This document shows, piece by piece, positions 1 through 13,077 of a stretch of DNA of 64,000 nt. The DNA is from Liolophura sinensis. Its lineage: Eukaryota > Mollusca > Polyplacophora > Chitonida > Chitonidae. Position 1 is the stretch's first letter; every line of letters starts with the position of its first letter. The stretch is taken from the NCBI RefSeq assembly GCF_032854445.1, contig NC_088297.1, positions 16,131,127 to 16,195,126 of the forward strand, written 5' to 3'. The notes beneath the pieces were generated by a model, which ran no database searches, was not told the DNA's origin, and saw only the letters and a program-made list of their open reading frames with translations. A program made the position numbers and the translations under genes.

Positions 1-1377
1 TTTCAGAGTGGTCTTACCGACCCCCTGTGGGCTAATATGTTGACAAAAATATCTTGACTGCAATTGCAGGAAAAAACATCTAAAAAGTGGTGGTCATCTT
101 AGATCGTATCATTTGTTGTCTGGGGGAAAGTACAATTTGTCTGTAGTGCCACGCGAAAGTTACTGGACATATATTTTTGAGATTGAAGTTGACGAATATA
201 CCACATGACTGGTACGCTCATGAAACATGTAACGTTAGACGGTTTGCCAAGAACGTGATTAGGTTTGATGTTATTCTCCGCTTCCCTACACCTAAAACTA
301 TAACTTTGAACTTTCTATACATGAAATATTTTTCAGCACACGGTAAAACTCGAATAAAATAATTAACACATATGTGTATATGGGTGTTGTGTAAGTCTAC
401 ACACGGTTACTCTTAAACACTGTTAGATGAGTCATATATAGGTTAAATCTCAACTATTCAGAAAGGTATAAGTGGGAAAATCAACTGTGTGTGAAGTGGA
501 AATTCTGATCTACGATACATCTGAGAAGACAATTATAATGTTCGATAATTAATTGTCTCACAAAATCGTATACCAGCTGTTTATATTTTTATGTTCTCAG
601 ATTTGGTTAAATCCATTTGATCTGCTCGGTTGTGGCCTAATGTATAAAAAAATTACATAACAAATAAAAGATAGGTTTGATTTGAGAAATCTACTAAATC
701 TGGCGTGGTGACAACGCAGATAAATTAGAAATCAGTAGTACTATATTCATTTACGGATGCGCGGTGACCTCAGATAATTTGAAGTCCTTACACAGAGATT
801 GTAGCAGGCTGGACAGTGTTTAAGCTCGGCGCAGACGAGAGCTACATATGTGCTTAGGTTAAATTCATTCGTGACACTTGCCTTAAGCACATAACTCTAG
901 TCTGCGGGTAACTTTTCTTTAAGTTTTTGCCTTTCCTAAGGCTATGCCAAATATCTAACGTGTTAGATAATTTCTGTCATTCGTGAACGATGGCTTGTCG
1001 TGTGCGCCGAATGAAACTATCTCCTTTCAAGTAGTCGTGAATGCGCAGGCGCGTCGTGGTCTTTACATGCTACGCTGATCTAGTACAAAACTGCTTCTTA
1101 AAAAGAAATGTACAATACATCTATTAGATGTCATCTAATTTGCTTCTTAAAACACAATCCAGCCTTTGTGTCTCCGCTCTGATGGCCAGTTCAGTGACTG
1201 TATATACCTATTTATGCATTTCCGCATAATGCCGCATGTCGGCCGTCATATCCGTGAAACAAATGTGGTACGTTGTATATCCCAATCAAAAAGATAAATA
1301 AATATAATTCTGGACATTTGTGGATTGTGATACCGTGTACCAACCTTAAATGACAAATCTGCATGAAATAACAAATA
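1..1377. other. Intergenic, no gene seen
   Basis: AT-rich sequence with only short frames. I looked here for the missing P450 first exon (a hydrophobic anchor ending in phase 2) and found none I could support. Confidence 0.6.
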
Positions 1378-1386
1378 TTGTCATTT

Positions 1387-1628
1387 CATTTATTTATTTG
1401 ATTGGTGTTTTACGCCGTACTCAAGAATATTTCACTTATACGACGGCGGCCAGCATTATGGTGACTGGAAACCGGGCAGAGCCAGGGAGAAACCCACGAC
1501 CATCCACAGGTTGCTGGCAGACCTTCCCACCGGAGAGGAAGCCATCATAAGCTGGACTTGAACTCACAGCGACCCCATTGGTGAGAGGCTCCTGGGTCAT
1601 TACACTACGCTTGCGCCTAACTGAGCCT
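1387..1628 (-). mobile_element. SINE family A, near full length
   Basis: Reverse-oriented copy starting TTATTTATTTGATTGGTG and running through TTTTACGCCGTACTCAAGAA to the tRNA-like head near ACTGAGCC. Flanked by target-site duplications TTGTCATTT at 1378-1386 and 1629-1637. Confidence 0.88.
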
Positions 1629-2181
1629 TTGTCATTTGAGGTAGTGGCCCAAAATCTATATTACCCAATTTGACTGACTCAATGACTGTTTGGGGTGATT
1701 TAACAATCATTAAGTCCGTCGAAAATTGGCTGGATGTACTGATTCTCATTCAGATCGTGAAATGGTGAGGCTGTTCGAATCGATCGGGTATTTCCGAATG
1801 TCTCGGTAATTATATGCCGTAGTGGTAGCCAATAAAACAGAGATGACTTAGAACACATTTCCCGGATCGAAATGCTGAAGCTCTTGCAGGTGTCTGTCTC
1901 ATTACACATTGGACCAAAATGAGGTAAATTACGCAATACCGGTACAGCAATTATATATTATAGTAACACTATATTTTGTAGTATATTTTACAACAAGTAT
2001 TGCGTATAACATCTAACACATCTTATGTTCAATTCTTTCAGCACAAAACCTTGTGTTAATTCAACACAAGAGAGAGTTGTTCAAATATGACACAATACTT
2101 TATTGGAATGAACACGAGTTTTTGTTCATATGACATTTTAAATGGACATTGTGTTACACCTGTTTTCTTTGTATCCCGCAG

Positions 2182-5100
2182 GTGGCTCAACCAGAAGTAC
2201 TGGCAGAAGGTGGGCGTTGGCGGGCCAGATCCCAATATATTTTTCGGCAATCTAAACGAATTGAGAACGAAAGTTAGTACTGAGATATAAGTTATTAATA
2301 TAATGCTTTAACGGTTCGTGTGGAACTTGTGACAAGAATCGGTCGATGATTCCTTCTTGTCACCAAAGGGCGTCGGTTTACCGCGTTCCTAAAGCTTTTC
2401 TCGTAGTCATAATCGTTTATAGTATATGTCAACACAAACTGAGGTTCTGCCGGTGAGCTAAGCATGCCAGAGGCATTATTTTCATGTTACTTTATGTTAA
2501 AAATGACAACAACATAGCATTTTAAGTGATTGTACACTAATATGTTCAATATTGATATTAGTCTGGTTAAAAAATGGCGTTAAACTACGTGTATGCTGCT
2601 ATCATTTAAGTATTTAACTAATAAAACTCCAACTGATCGTATTTGACCCGTACCTTGCCGTCGCTGCTCTGGTCTGCAACCCCTGGAGTGGTCATTTGTA
2701 GACAATATAAACCTAGTTGACAGAGGTTTCACGTCACAGCAGCTGATAAAGGAAGACAGAAGAGATACTTTGCTAACATTTCAAAGAAGTCTTTTCTATC
2801 GCAGGTTAATAGTATAAATAATAAGCGAAATGACCAAATCACAGTGTAGGTCGTTAGCCGTTAAAATTATATCCATAGAATGTTTAGTATTTACTTATCA
2901 TTCACCCAAGCCAATCTTCCTTATTCTTGTGACAGCTTCTTTTCTACATACACATGATGGATAGAGCAAAGTTACTGCCGTGCCATCTTGTATATATGGA
3001 AGTGAAAGCAGAATAAAACACGATGAGTTGACATAAATTCACCAGCCAGTATTACGTGGTCTAAACTTGTACCGCCAGCAAGGATTCTATTTGCCTCACA
3101 TTTTGCTCACGTTTCACTGCCAATGTAGATCAAACTGATGAAACATTTGAACTGACCTTGTATATCTGTAGTAAATATGTCATCGTATAACAACACGATT
3201 ACGAAAGTATGGCGCATAACAACAGCTATTTATGAACATCCCAGGCTAAGCAGTTCTTGATTAATTAGGTCACTGGTTCGAATCCAGCGCTGTCAGGTTC
3301 GGGTGCTGGTTCCTGTAAGGATTTTTTTTTTTGTCAAACAAGTGAAACAGTGCGACCGCTTAGTAAGCTTTTCTTAAACCTGGTCCCAGTGGGAAATGGC
3401 CATAATTGCTCAAGTGCAAGTTAGTGGTACGTTCCCCTATTACAGAAATGAACAGGACAAAAATTGAAAACCTAATTACCACATTTACAAACACATTTGC
3501 TCCATTGCTCCATGAAGAGATGTAGACATTTAGATATAGTTCAGAAAGAAAACTTTTTCTCTTCCCCCCCCCCCCCCCCCCCACGCTATGCGGTACCACT
3601 GTCATACTGTCGATGTGACCTGAAGTCATTATATTTCCAATATACTTTTGTGTTGATATTTGTAATATTTCCTTAAAATCTCACACAACCTTTTGTTAAG
3701 GCAGAGTTACTGATACATGTCTTCAAACCTCTCTTTCAGACGAATTATGAAGTTATCCAAGGATGGACGAAGAAGTATGGCAAAACATACGGGTATGTTT
3801 AAACTTTCTCTTATACTGAAGGGAAATGAACCGAAAACTACACTTTCGCATCATTCAAAATCAACGAGTGAGTGTGTAAGCGCTTGGGGTTTAAGATCGT
3901 ACTTAACAATTTCAGTCATATGACAGAATCAGCGAGGGTTAATGTGTCCCTTTATACATGTGTTTGTGATGACATATTACAGCATCACTGCAAATTTTAA
4001 AAATTCGTTTTAATCGGTTCCGCCAGTGTGAATAATGACCGCGAGTCATTGTTACGTCAAGAATGGAATGTAGCGCCTACACCGTTACAATGTATCAGTT
4101 TCAGTTGTAACGTCGCACTGTCTTTAATGTGACGTCATCAGGATGAGCTGGGAAAGGAACATTTGACGCCAATAAAATGACGTCTTGCTGCCAGACGTTT
4201 GACAGGTCCCCGTTAAATACACCCATTTGACCAATCATAATGAACATTGTTGCAAGAAGCTCAACGGGATGTCCCACAAATTAGTTACAACTATTCAACC
4301 TGTGTGACGTAATCACATGTGGAATTCTAGACAAGTGACCTCTCACAAATCGCTATTAACCTGACTTTTTGTTTTACCTAATTCTTCTTAAGCCATGGTG
4401 CTAGAGGGCGTGCAGTTTGCTACTATTAAAACATTTACGTGAACAGTTAGAAAAAAAACCCTGAATGAGGTGAATTGACCAGAGGCCCTATTTCACCGAT
4501 TAAATCAATCAATCAATCAATCAATCGATAATCAAACATGTAGAGAAATTTATATTGTCGCTTTCCAGGTATTATTGCGGAGAAATACCCGTGTTGGTGA
4601 CGTCAGACGTAAAACTGATCAAAGAAGCCTTCGTTGAGAAGCACCAACATTTCCATGGACGTCAGGTATTCCTAATCTGTTTTTGATTGATTATTTGTTA
4701 TTATTTTAATATAGATCGTTGATAGACTATGGATTATTAGTTAATTATCGATTAGTAATAGATTATCAATTACTTGTTGGATTAGTTGAATATCGATTAT
4801 TGATAAATTAACGACTAGTATTTGAATATGGATCACTGATTGTCAATACCGACTAGAGCAGCATACTTGGGACCATTGTCTTGACAAATACTACTTTACA
4901 TGATACATGTAACAAAACTGAACATGTGCCTGTCGTCTAGCTCCCTTTCCTAACCAGTCCGACATATTATTGTGTAGAAAACCTCAATGGCTCACCAAGG
5001 GCCTCCATGGCCTATGATTTTGCGTGTCAGTGCAACACAATGATCCAGAGGCTCTCATAAATTCGTTCGCTGTGAGTTCACATCATTCTGACTTCCTCTC

Positions 5101-8100
5101 TGGTTGTAGGTGGGCAGGTTTGTCGGGCTCTGCGAGGTGACATCTCACTATAATGCTGATCACCTTCGTATAGGTGAACTATTCTTCAGTTCGACGTAAA
5201 ACACGTCAAGTCAAATCAGTGGCTCAGTGGTCAACATCGTCGGTATCGCCGTGGACAGAACCCTGTATTGAAATGATGGTTTCTTATCAGAATGAACTGT
5301 GAAATTGTGTTATAGACATGTTCGCTAAGCTTGCCCTTTTCCTCATACGATGGGATTTCACTTAATTTCCCAAAAATATGTCTCAATTTATACTATACTT
5401 TTTTGTACACAAGGCTGGGCATTTATGTAAATCATGTATAGGAATGCTGATTTTTTTTTTCTTTTACAGCCATTACCCTTGCCAAACTCATCTGACGACT
5501 CCATCCTAGCCTTCACTTCCGGTCGCACCTGGAAGAGGCAGCGGGCGGTCGTCAGCCCCTTTTTCAGCTCCCTGATGCTTAAAGAGGTATGTGAAAATAA
5601 CTATCATTGAAGCTTCCGTTCCAAATTACTATGCTGTTTAAGAAAGGGTAATTCATTTTATGCCAAACACAAACAAGTTCTAATCATACAGAGTATTTAT
5701 CCCTATAGTATTTTTGAATGAATTTCTGGTTTTGGACTGGTAACCTGGAGATTCCTGCGGTTTCAATGTTCCTAGGGCCTTTGTTAAAGCAATCGATCGG
5801 CGACGAGCGTGGAACATTTTACAAAGTCTTACATGCTATAAAAATGGTTTGTCTAGCGGCATTATGACGTACAAGCTGCGTCATATATTTTAAAATATAT
5901 TGTTATTGTATTGCTAAAAAAACCGTACTTTATGGGGTAAAGGCTGTATGAAATGTGTGTTTTTGTATTCTTGTGACGTTGATCAGAAATACGCCATATT
6001 CCATATTATTGACATGTCCCCAAGGTTATTTTATATCTATGACATCTGCACCATTATTTCCATAGATATCAAGTGTTATATTTGTAAGCCCCTGTCCTGC
6101 CCTCAAAAGTTTACTGATTTTTATGATCGAGACTTAAAAAAATAACTTCAATTCATTTTTTAGATAACTTGTTTTTACCCGTAACCGTATCACGTGTCAT
6201 ACACACCAGCGATCACGTGCTCAACTCATACCTACTTTGATCTTTTTTCAGGTCACCCCTCGCATCGAGAAGACAGTCAATCATCTACTACGGTTGCTCT
6301 CCACTCAGTCCAATAAGGGTGGCTCTACCGAAATGCTCAGGTAGTGTTCTTCACGTGATCGTATGTAACCTGCTGTCCTATTGGCCTAAATGTTTAGATA
6401 AGCTTGAACCAATCAGATCAGATTAGATATCCCAGTTGCTTTCAGATAACATACCACAATGCAATAGCAGCATACCTCTACGAAGGTCAACACAAACTGG
6501 GGTACAAATTCGTTGTTGCCTGAATTGTACTAAGCGCTATTCTCCTCTTCACCCGTGATGACATGAAACAAATATATAGGTGTGATGTTAAAACCTTGAT
6601 GACAGGTATTACCAGATAACAGATAACATCCACGTGATTCGTATTAGACCCGCTGCTATTGTGAAATTAGTGACCTTATTGACTCAGGTACTAGGGTTTC
6701 AACCGCTAGATCAACCGATGCACGTTTCCATTTCATCCTGGAACAGAATTGTTTCAAGATTCCCTAACGTCCAATGGCCCAGTGGCCTTGGTACAAAGAA
6801 GCGCTTTTCCGCGTGGTGTTGCATGAAGTTAGCTAGATACCTGTTGAGGATAGGACGTACATGCACGTCATACACGTGGTAAGGTTTGTCAGTATCCTGC
6901 CAAAGGCTGGTGGTTTACCACTCCAGACAATCCAGTTTCCTTCAACAGTAATACAACGGCCTCCATCGAATAAGAGAAAAAATTTTGAGTATGGCCTGTA
7001 ACAACAATCAAATAAATCAATCCATAAGGGATCACGAATTAACTGTTAACTGCTTCGAAATTAGTTCTTGATGGTTTTGGTTGTGGCTGCAGTCACGTCC
7101 ACGGCTTCGGACATTATACATATTGCCAACTCGTAATAACACTAGCCCCCCAAACACGAGGAAATTTGGTTCGAGTGGGACTTTTTGTTTGGAGCTATAC
7201 GAGTGATCTGACAATATGCGGTATAATTTTCGCACAACTCTATCATTTTTCCTCAACTCATACACTAACCGTCATCATGTAGGTGATATATTCTTGAAAA
7301 TAGCATAAAGTAGCCATTAAACAAAGAATGATAGTAGGCCTATTAGTTTGTAGTAATTGTGGATTTCTTTATTTACATTTTCTTTGAAAATTGAAAAGAT
7401 TATATTGATATACAGAATAAAACAACACCCTCGAAAAATAACAATGGCCGGGTAGTACTTCAGTAGTAAAATTGGTTACTGTGTTTGCAAAACTAACCCA
7501 TGATCCTTTTCCATCATGAGAAACCACGGATGCACACAATAATTAGTGGTTCATTCGACCTTACAGTGTTTTTCAGGCATTTTCTCTGGAGGCCATCGCT
7601 CGCTGTGCGTTCAGCATGGAGTCCGAATCTCAGAAGAACAAAAATGATCTCTTCCTATCAGTTGTTAGAAATTTCTTCAAAATAGGAAATTTTGCGCGAA
7701 GAAGCTTTGTGCTAATGGTAGCAGGTGAGTTCCCAATTTCATAAACTTTGTGATCTCCATTTGCATTATATTTATGTACGTGGGAAGGTCTGTCAGCAAC
7801 CTGCGGATGGTCGTGGGTTTCCCCCGGGCTGTGCCCGGTTCACACCCACGATAATGCTGGCCGCCGTCGTATAAGTGAAATATTCTTGAGTACGGCGTAA
7901 AACACCAATCAAATAAATAAATAAATAAATATATTTATGTATGCAGTAGACGTTATTAATGAGACTTAAAGTAGATGTTGTATGCTAACTGCATATACTA
8001 AGAACACTGGCCAACACGGGCATGTAGTATTGATCTCGTAAGCCTGTCGACCTTCATGTAAGTGAAATAGTTTTCGCAGCAAGACGTATAACATTGATCA

Positions 8101-11100
8101 CATAAATAAATTCACTGATTCATTCACCCTCTTTCTTTCAGCTGCCTTTCCGTCTTGCCGCAGACTGTGGAATATTCCTATTACTCTAGTCAAATGCCTG
8201 CGGCTGTTCACGGATCCCCAGGACGCTCTCATGAAAGTCCTGCTTCCTGTCATCAACGAAAGGAGGACTCACAAGAAGGTCGGTACAAAACATTATAATG
8301 CTAAACTATATGAACGAGATTCGCAGTCAAATAGGGCACCCTTTCCCGTTCGGTGGCCGAGCAAGCCCAATTCATCTGTGTTATCTTGTTATTCACTAAG
8401 TCGTGCGTTATTAGTTTGCCCACAAATACGGAATAAACGTACGCGAGACGGTCTTGCAGCAACCTGGGGATGGTCGTGGGTCTTCCCAGGGTTCTACCAG
8501 GTTCCCTCCCGCCATAATGCTGGCCGCCGTCGTATAAGTGAAATTGAGTACGGCGTGAAACACCGATCAAATATATCAAATATATAAATAAAGAATCAAC
8601 TTTATCTGGAACAAGGAGACGATGTCCTAATATCTCAATTCAAATCATCAAATTGTGTTCAAAGCCAATTTCGAAATTTATCTATGTATGTACGTCCTTG
8701 TGTATAGTGTTGTTTCGATTGTTGTCTATTCACTCTAGTACCATCAATTTATCCTATTGACTTCTTGTGTATACCGTTATTTTGGTTGCTGCCTGTTCAC
8801 TTTAATACCATTGCTTGTTTTGACATTGATATCTCCTCAAACATATAAAAGAGCGATCCTAACAGTTCGACCTATCAGTTTTATTTCAGTAGAGAAAAAC
8901 ATGTTTGACAAATGGATAGGATCTATATCAAACCGATCAAACATCCCTGTAACGTCACTTGACAGTACTGTGTCATTATTTGCAGGGTAAGAAAGATCTA
9001 CTGCAGATCCTCGTGGAATCGGAAGTTTCCGACACAGATCGGATAACTCCGCATAGCACTGATAACGAATCGTTGGATACACTTAAAGTTCGAGTTGAAC
9101 GGAAGCTTAATAAAGAGGTAAGCTTATTTAACTTATGAATTTCTGCTTATGTGTGGGTTTTTGTCACTGGTCTGTGTTTGTTACTGACAGTTGGCATTTT
9201 GTTTGTATGTCAAAATGGAATATCAACCTATTTATGTGACCAGTTCTTGGATTTTGCGCTGATAAGTTCAAACTCAGTCAAAAGACTAAAGCAATTTGTT
9301 TTTTGTCTTTTTGGATGACTTTGGAATAGTTTTTCAAGTTATTTGCTGTTGAAATAAAACGAAAACAATAGTTCATCTCTTGAATGTACTTTACAGCTTA
9401 GTGTTTAAATCAAAATTATCTGAGTGTTAAGTTTAAAGTCAGAAAATTACTGAGATAAATGTTCGATAAAATTTGTAAAGTCCCAGGATTGCCATATCTG
9501 CAATAGGGTTCGATTAGTTGTGCAACATTATTCAGTATGGTTGTCGAATTTTCCTCGGTGTTTCATAACAACAAGATGAGTAAGTGGTACATATATAATC
9601 AAGGCTTAATGAATTATCTAGTGATGTTTATTATCATGAATAAAGCGATATTGCATAAAAACATTGTAAACCATCCCAATGTATTTGCTGATGCAGGTGG
9701 CGAAACTAATTGCAATCGAAAAAAAAGCAATTTGTGATGACCTTTTTAATGAAAAATCTGTCTGATTGTTGACATTTTATGTATGTAATCGATCGCTATT
9801 TTCCCAAACAGTTGTTGAATGTTATGATAGAATGTAGCCAAGTAGTCTCAATGTTGGAAAAGCTTACAACAGCGAATGTCACAAATTCGGTCCCTAGAAA
9901 CATTAAGAGATATCAGAGATCAAATGCTTTGGTAAGTTTAGGAATTCCCATGCATTTTGCATACTGTATAGATCCATTGCAGATATTTATAAAAGAAAAG
10001 AAGAAAAGAAAATGGTTTATCATTTTGTTTTCGTTATTACCAAAGCGGTGTGTGTTTTCCAAGTCTAAAGATTTCTATGTCAACGATGTCATTTTCTGCG
10101 TCTGAAGTCAAATTTTGAAAACATTTTTCCATTGTCTTAGACATCCCGAATATCCAAGCACGAATCCTTCCAACCATTGAGGTAATTTAGTTACGGTTTA
10201 TTATCACCTAATCCTTAATTTCAGACTTGATTTGCAATTTTATAGTAATTCAATTTACAGCATTTTTTCCAGATTCTTGTATCTACGTCCTGTATGTTTT
10301 AATAATTTGTTAACTTCTTTGTTCTTTTTTCATAAATGTGTTGTCCTTATTATTCGTTCATCTTATTTTGTTCATTGATAAAGAAAATGTGAACGTAATA
10401 TTCAAAATTAATAACATAAAAGATGGCACGACTGTAAAAACTTTTGTATCCTTCTTTAGGAAGTTGAAGCGCAGACAATGCTTATGCTGATATCTTCATA
10501 CGAAACTACGGCCAATGCCCTTGCGTACATCGTTTACGAATTGGCGGCTAATCTGGACGTGCAGAGCAAACTGATGGATGAAATAGAATGCACCATGGAA
10601 AGAAAGGTTTGTCTTATTTGAGACAATAAAACTAATCAGAATTGAAAATTTTTGTGTACGGCGTTAATTACAAATGAAACTTTTAATCATTCAAATCACA
10701 ATGCATAGCTATCCTTGTCAAATAATTCCTGATATAATCTTTGTTTTTGATTTCCATCAGATTTCCATGGCCTCGCTGAATAAATTGAATTACATGGAGC
10801 TGGTGATCAAAGAAGCTTTGAGAAAAAATCCGTTCGTCGTTGGGTAAGTAAAACATTGGGGGATGTTTTTTTCATTTTCCTAAAGCGTTCGTCACATAAC
10901 GGGAACATCTTTAAGTTATGTTTGGCGTTAAACACCTATCGAATAAATACATAAAAGTAACTAACTTTTACCCTTATGTTAGTCATGATTCGAAAGTGTC
11001 TCCTTACATATGAACATGGAACAGGCCAGTCCCAGTAGGATATATTCATAATGCTGCATAACTGAAATGCCATGCCAAATACACGTGGTCGAAGACAAGG

Positions 11101-12254
11101 AGTCAAATTGTTCTCTTTTTCTTGTAAACAGGGTGATCGCCCGTCGCTGCATGAGTGAATGTACCGTTGGGGGGATCCCCATTCCTAAGGACGCTCTAGT
11201 AGCGGTGGACTTGTGGTCGTTACACTTCGATAAGGATTATTGGGGGCCCATCGACACGAATATTCTAGCACCAGAAAGGTAGGAACTTTATTTTTATGCT
11301 TTGCTTGTAAAGTACGCTGTTCATATTGAAGCGTGGGGTTAAACTTCCAAAGCCATTTTGTCATAATCCAAAGCGAAAGCATCCAACACAGAGACTGACT
11401 GACATTTATACCAAAGATTCTTTTGGAATTTGCCAAGGAAACCAGCAATATCCAGATTTAAAACTGAAAAGAATATTTTCTGCTAAATCACGGGGAAAAC
11501 ATAAAGCCGAAATAAAAGAAAATGGGCTTTCGCTCCATATTTATCAAACGTTTTAAGAGTTAATTTAAAAATTCAAGCACAGCTTTAAAATAAAATATTT
11601 TTCTCTAGGAAGTTTAAGATTTAAAAAACTTAAAATTTTATTAGGCTGCTTGATAAATACGGGCTCTTGATTGTGGAACCATCTAGAACGGTAATGATAA
11701 CCCTTGACTAATATCGGTTACTACAGTCTAGCATATCTGCCTTTGTTTTCATCAGGTAGTTCGTGAGATACTTTTCTAATTGTGGCGGTTTCCCCAGTGT
11801 AATGTTGAGTTTCCAAAGTGCTGTGTGATTTTTCAGGAGTGCCGTGTTCTGATTCCCTAGTGCTGCTTTCTGTTTCCAAAGTGCTATCTTCTCCTCCTAC
11901 AAGCACTATGTTACTGCTTCTCCACTGCTGTGTTCCGTTTCCCCCAGTGCTTTGAACACCAATCATTTCAATACAGATCAATAATTATCCAATTTTATAT
12001 TTTCCAGATTTCTTGACAAAGAAAAAGAAGACGTTCAGAGACTGGCTTGGCTCCCTTTTGGCATCGGCCCACGCAAATGCATCGGTTCTAAACTGGCCAT
12101 GCTTCAGATCAAGATGGTCTTGGTTCAACTGCTGCAAAACTTCGACATCCGTCTGAGTTCCGAGACCAAAAGTCCACTGCCTTTGTACGAAGCCGGACTG
12201 GTAGAGCCACGGGACGGTGTTAAAGTGAATTTGTCCAGAAAGAAGTTGGCTTGA
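2182..12254 (+). CDS. Cytochrome P450, CYP3-clan type (13 exons, first exon missing)
   Basis: Haem-thiolate monooxygenase, expected on the ER membrane, oxidising lipophilic substrates with electrons from P450 reductase. Coding exons: 2182-2272, 3740-3792, 4569-4665, 5470-5586, 6252-6340, 6606-6633 (microexon, tentative), 7577-7724, 8142-8278, 8986-9117, 10460-10606, 10761-10843, 11132-11278, 12008-12254. All are bounded by AG/GT and the phases chain without a break to the stop TGA. Motifs seen: C-helix TWKRQR (W-x3-R) in the 5470 exon; I-helix SSYETT in the 10460 exon; K-helix EALR (E-x-x-R) in the 10761 exon; PERF split across the last intron; haem loop FGIGPRKCIG with the axial Cys in the last exon. 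AFSLEAIARCAF and YGYYCGEIPVLV resemble CYP3/CYP5-like proteins. About 505 residues are visible; the N-terminal anchor exon (phase 2 end) was not found in 1-2181. Oddity: the I-helix has SS where A/G-G is usual. Subfamily cannot be named from sequence alone. Confidence 0.93.
3564..3583 (+). repeat. Poly(C) tract in P450 intron
   Basis: Run of C of roughly 18-20 bases just after CTCTTCC, inside the intron between the first two visible P450 exons. Length is likely uncertain in any assembly. Confidence 0.8.
4130..4137 (+). promoter_or_regulatory. Perfect CRE palindrome TGACGTCA in P450 intron
   Basis: TGACGTCA matches the CREB/ATF consensus. It sits among other half-sites (TTACGTCA near 4050, TGACGTCT near 4180, TGACGTAA near 4306) within about 300 bp of the intron between exons ending 3792 and starting 4569. 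Function is inferred from the motif only. Confidence 0.35.
4499..4527 (+). repeat. ATCA tetranucleotide microsatellite
   Basis: About six tandem copies of AATC/ATCA in a P450 intron. Confidence 0.75.
5005..5215 (+). mobile_element. SINE family A, old degenerate copy
   Basis: Recognisable blocks in the right order: GAGGCTCTCA, CGCTGTGAGTTCA, GACTTCCTCTCTGG, TATAATGCTGATC and CGACGTAAAACACG, but strongly diverged. Confidence 0.55.
6606..6633 (+). CDS. Tentative 28-nt microexon of the P450 gene
   Basis: The upstream exon (ends 6340) finishes in phase 2, but the next obvious exon (starts 7577, gca ttt tct) must be entered in phase 0, so a piece of length 1 modulo 3 is required between them. The segment after GATGACAG and before GTGATT is 28 nt, restores the frame and encodes RYYQITDNIH directly before AFSLEAIARC. 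This is where CYP3-like proteins carry a short hydrophobic/acidic stretch. The acceptor has a weak pyrimidine tract, so the exact exon is an inference; the need for one is seen directly. Confidence 0.55.
7779..7930 (+). mobile_element. SINE family A, 5'-truncated
   Basis: Begins at CGTGGGAAGGTCTG and ends with the AATA-rich tail. Target-site duplications ATATTTATGTA at 7768-7778 and 7931-7941. Lies in the P450 intron after the exon ending 7724. Confidence 0.88.
8030..8115 (+). mobile_element. SINE family A tail remnant
   Basis: Diverged tail: AAGTGAAATAGTTTTCGCAG, then AAGACGTATAACATTGATCA and AATAAATAA-type bases, 26 bp before the P450 exon at 8142. Confidence 0.5.
8447..8591 (+). mobile_element. 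SINE family A, 5'-truncated
   Basis: CGGTCTTGCAGCAACCTG through GCTGGCCGCCGTCGTATAAG to the tail; a small internal deletion removes most of the ATATTCTT block. In the P450 intron after 8278. Confidence 0.8.
10905..10955 (+). mobile_element. SINE family A tail remnant
   Basis: TTTGGCGTTAAACACCTATC followed by an AATAAATACATAA tail inside the P450 intron after 10843. Confidence 0.5.
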
Positions 12255-13070
12255 TACTGTCTAGAGGGTTATACATCTCAGTGCCAGCGCTGGCCGTGAA
12301 TCAGTATATTTCTGCCGCATTTGTAACTTGGATCAGAGAGTTTTACCGGTGGCAAAGTGAAAGCGAAAGTAAACGTTTGGCAGGGGAAGTATCCTAAAGT
12401 GGCAAACGCTACTGAAAATATACGTTGGATAATGGCTCGAATTATTAACAACGTAGGCTTCCTGTATTGAAAAGCCCAAAGTGAATGTAACTATAATGCT
12501 GTTCAGGAAAGTGACAGTGAATGCCAAAGATTGAAGTAAACGACCAAAAGCAAATAAGGAAATGTAAGGAAAGAGCCTTAAAACAGATACGTGAAGCAAA
12601 TCAGGATAATTCATAAACTTTACTACACTTGGCACTGCATTTTCGCCGTGCAACGTGTTTTGAATATTTTGATGTGTGTATATAATTATACAGAACTCGA
12701 TGTGGATGTTTTCTTCACATTTGTTGTTGACCGTGATAACAGATTCATCACTTTCATACGTTTTGGCTGTCATCACACATAGAAGTATACAAGGCCTATA
12801 TCATTTGTTCTTTGCAGAATGTGTACGACGGTATGGTTTCAACGAACCGTTGTATGTGCTTTTATATATGTGCATGTATGCATATATGATGTAGTATACT
12901 ATAAATAGGGTATTCTTAGTTTTGTACCAAGCTGCGCACACAGCAGTAATGTGCTCCACTTTGCGTCTTATTTTTGCGGGTGAAATGATGGTTAATATAT
13001 ACTAGTCAGCCTTACAAATGTACATAAATGTCCGGTGTTTGTTACAAAATAATAAAATACATACTGCATA
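12255..13070 (+). other. P450 3' flank / 3' UTR
   Basis: Sequence after the P450 stop codon. No further coding exon is seen. The first AATAAA on the plus strand is at 13051-13056, followed at once by the 48-bp array; a later AATAAA at 13968 and the pair at 15093-15103 are alternatives, so the 3' UTR length is not settled. Confidence 0.4.
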
Positions 13071-13077
13071 AAGAGTA

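Noticed and set aside
3255..3330. tRNA gene, because of GGTTCGAATCCAGC
   Set aside because: Only a B-box-like segment is present; no acceptor stem or A-box at the right distance. Probably a relic of a tRNA-derived SINE.
12333..12776. 147-codon minus-strand frame opposite the P450 3' flank
   Set aside because: No recognisable domain, no splice context, and frames of this length are expected by chance in 64 kb.
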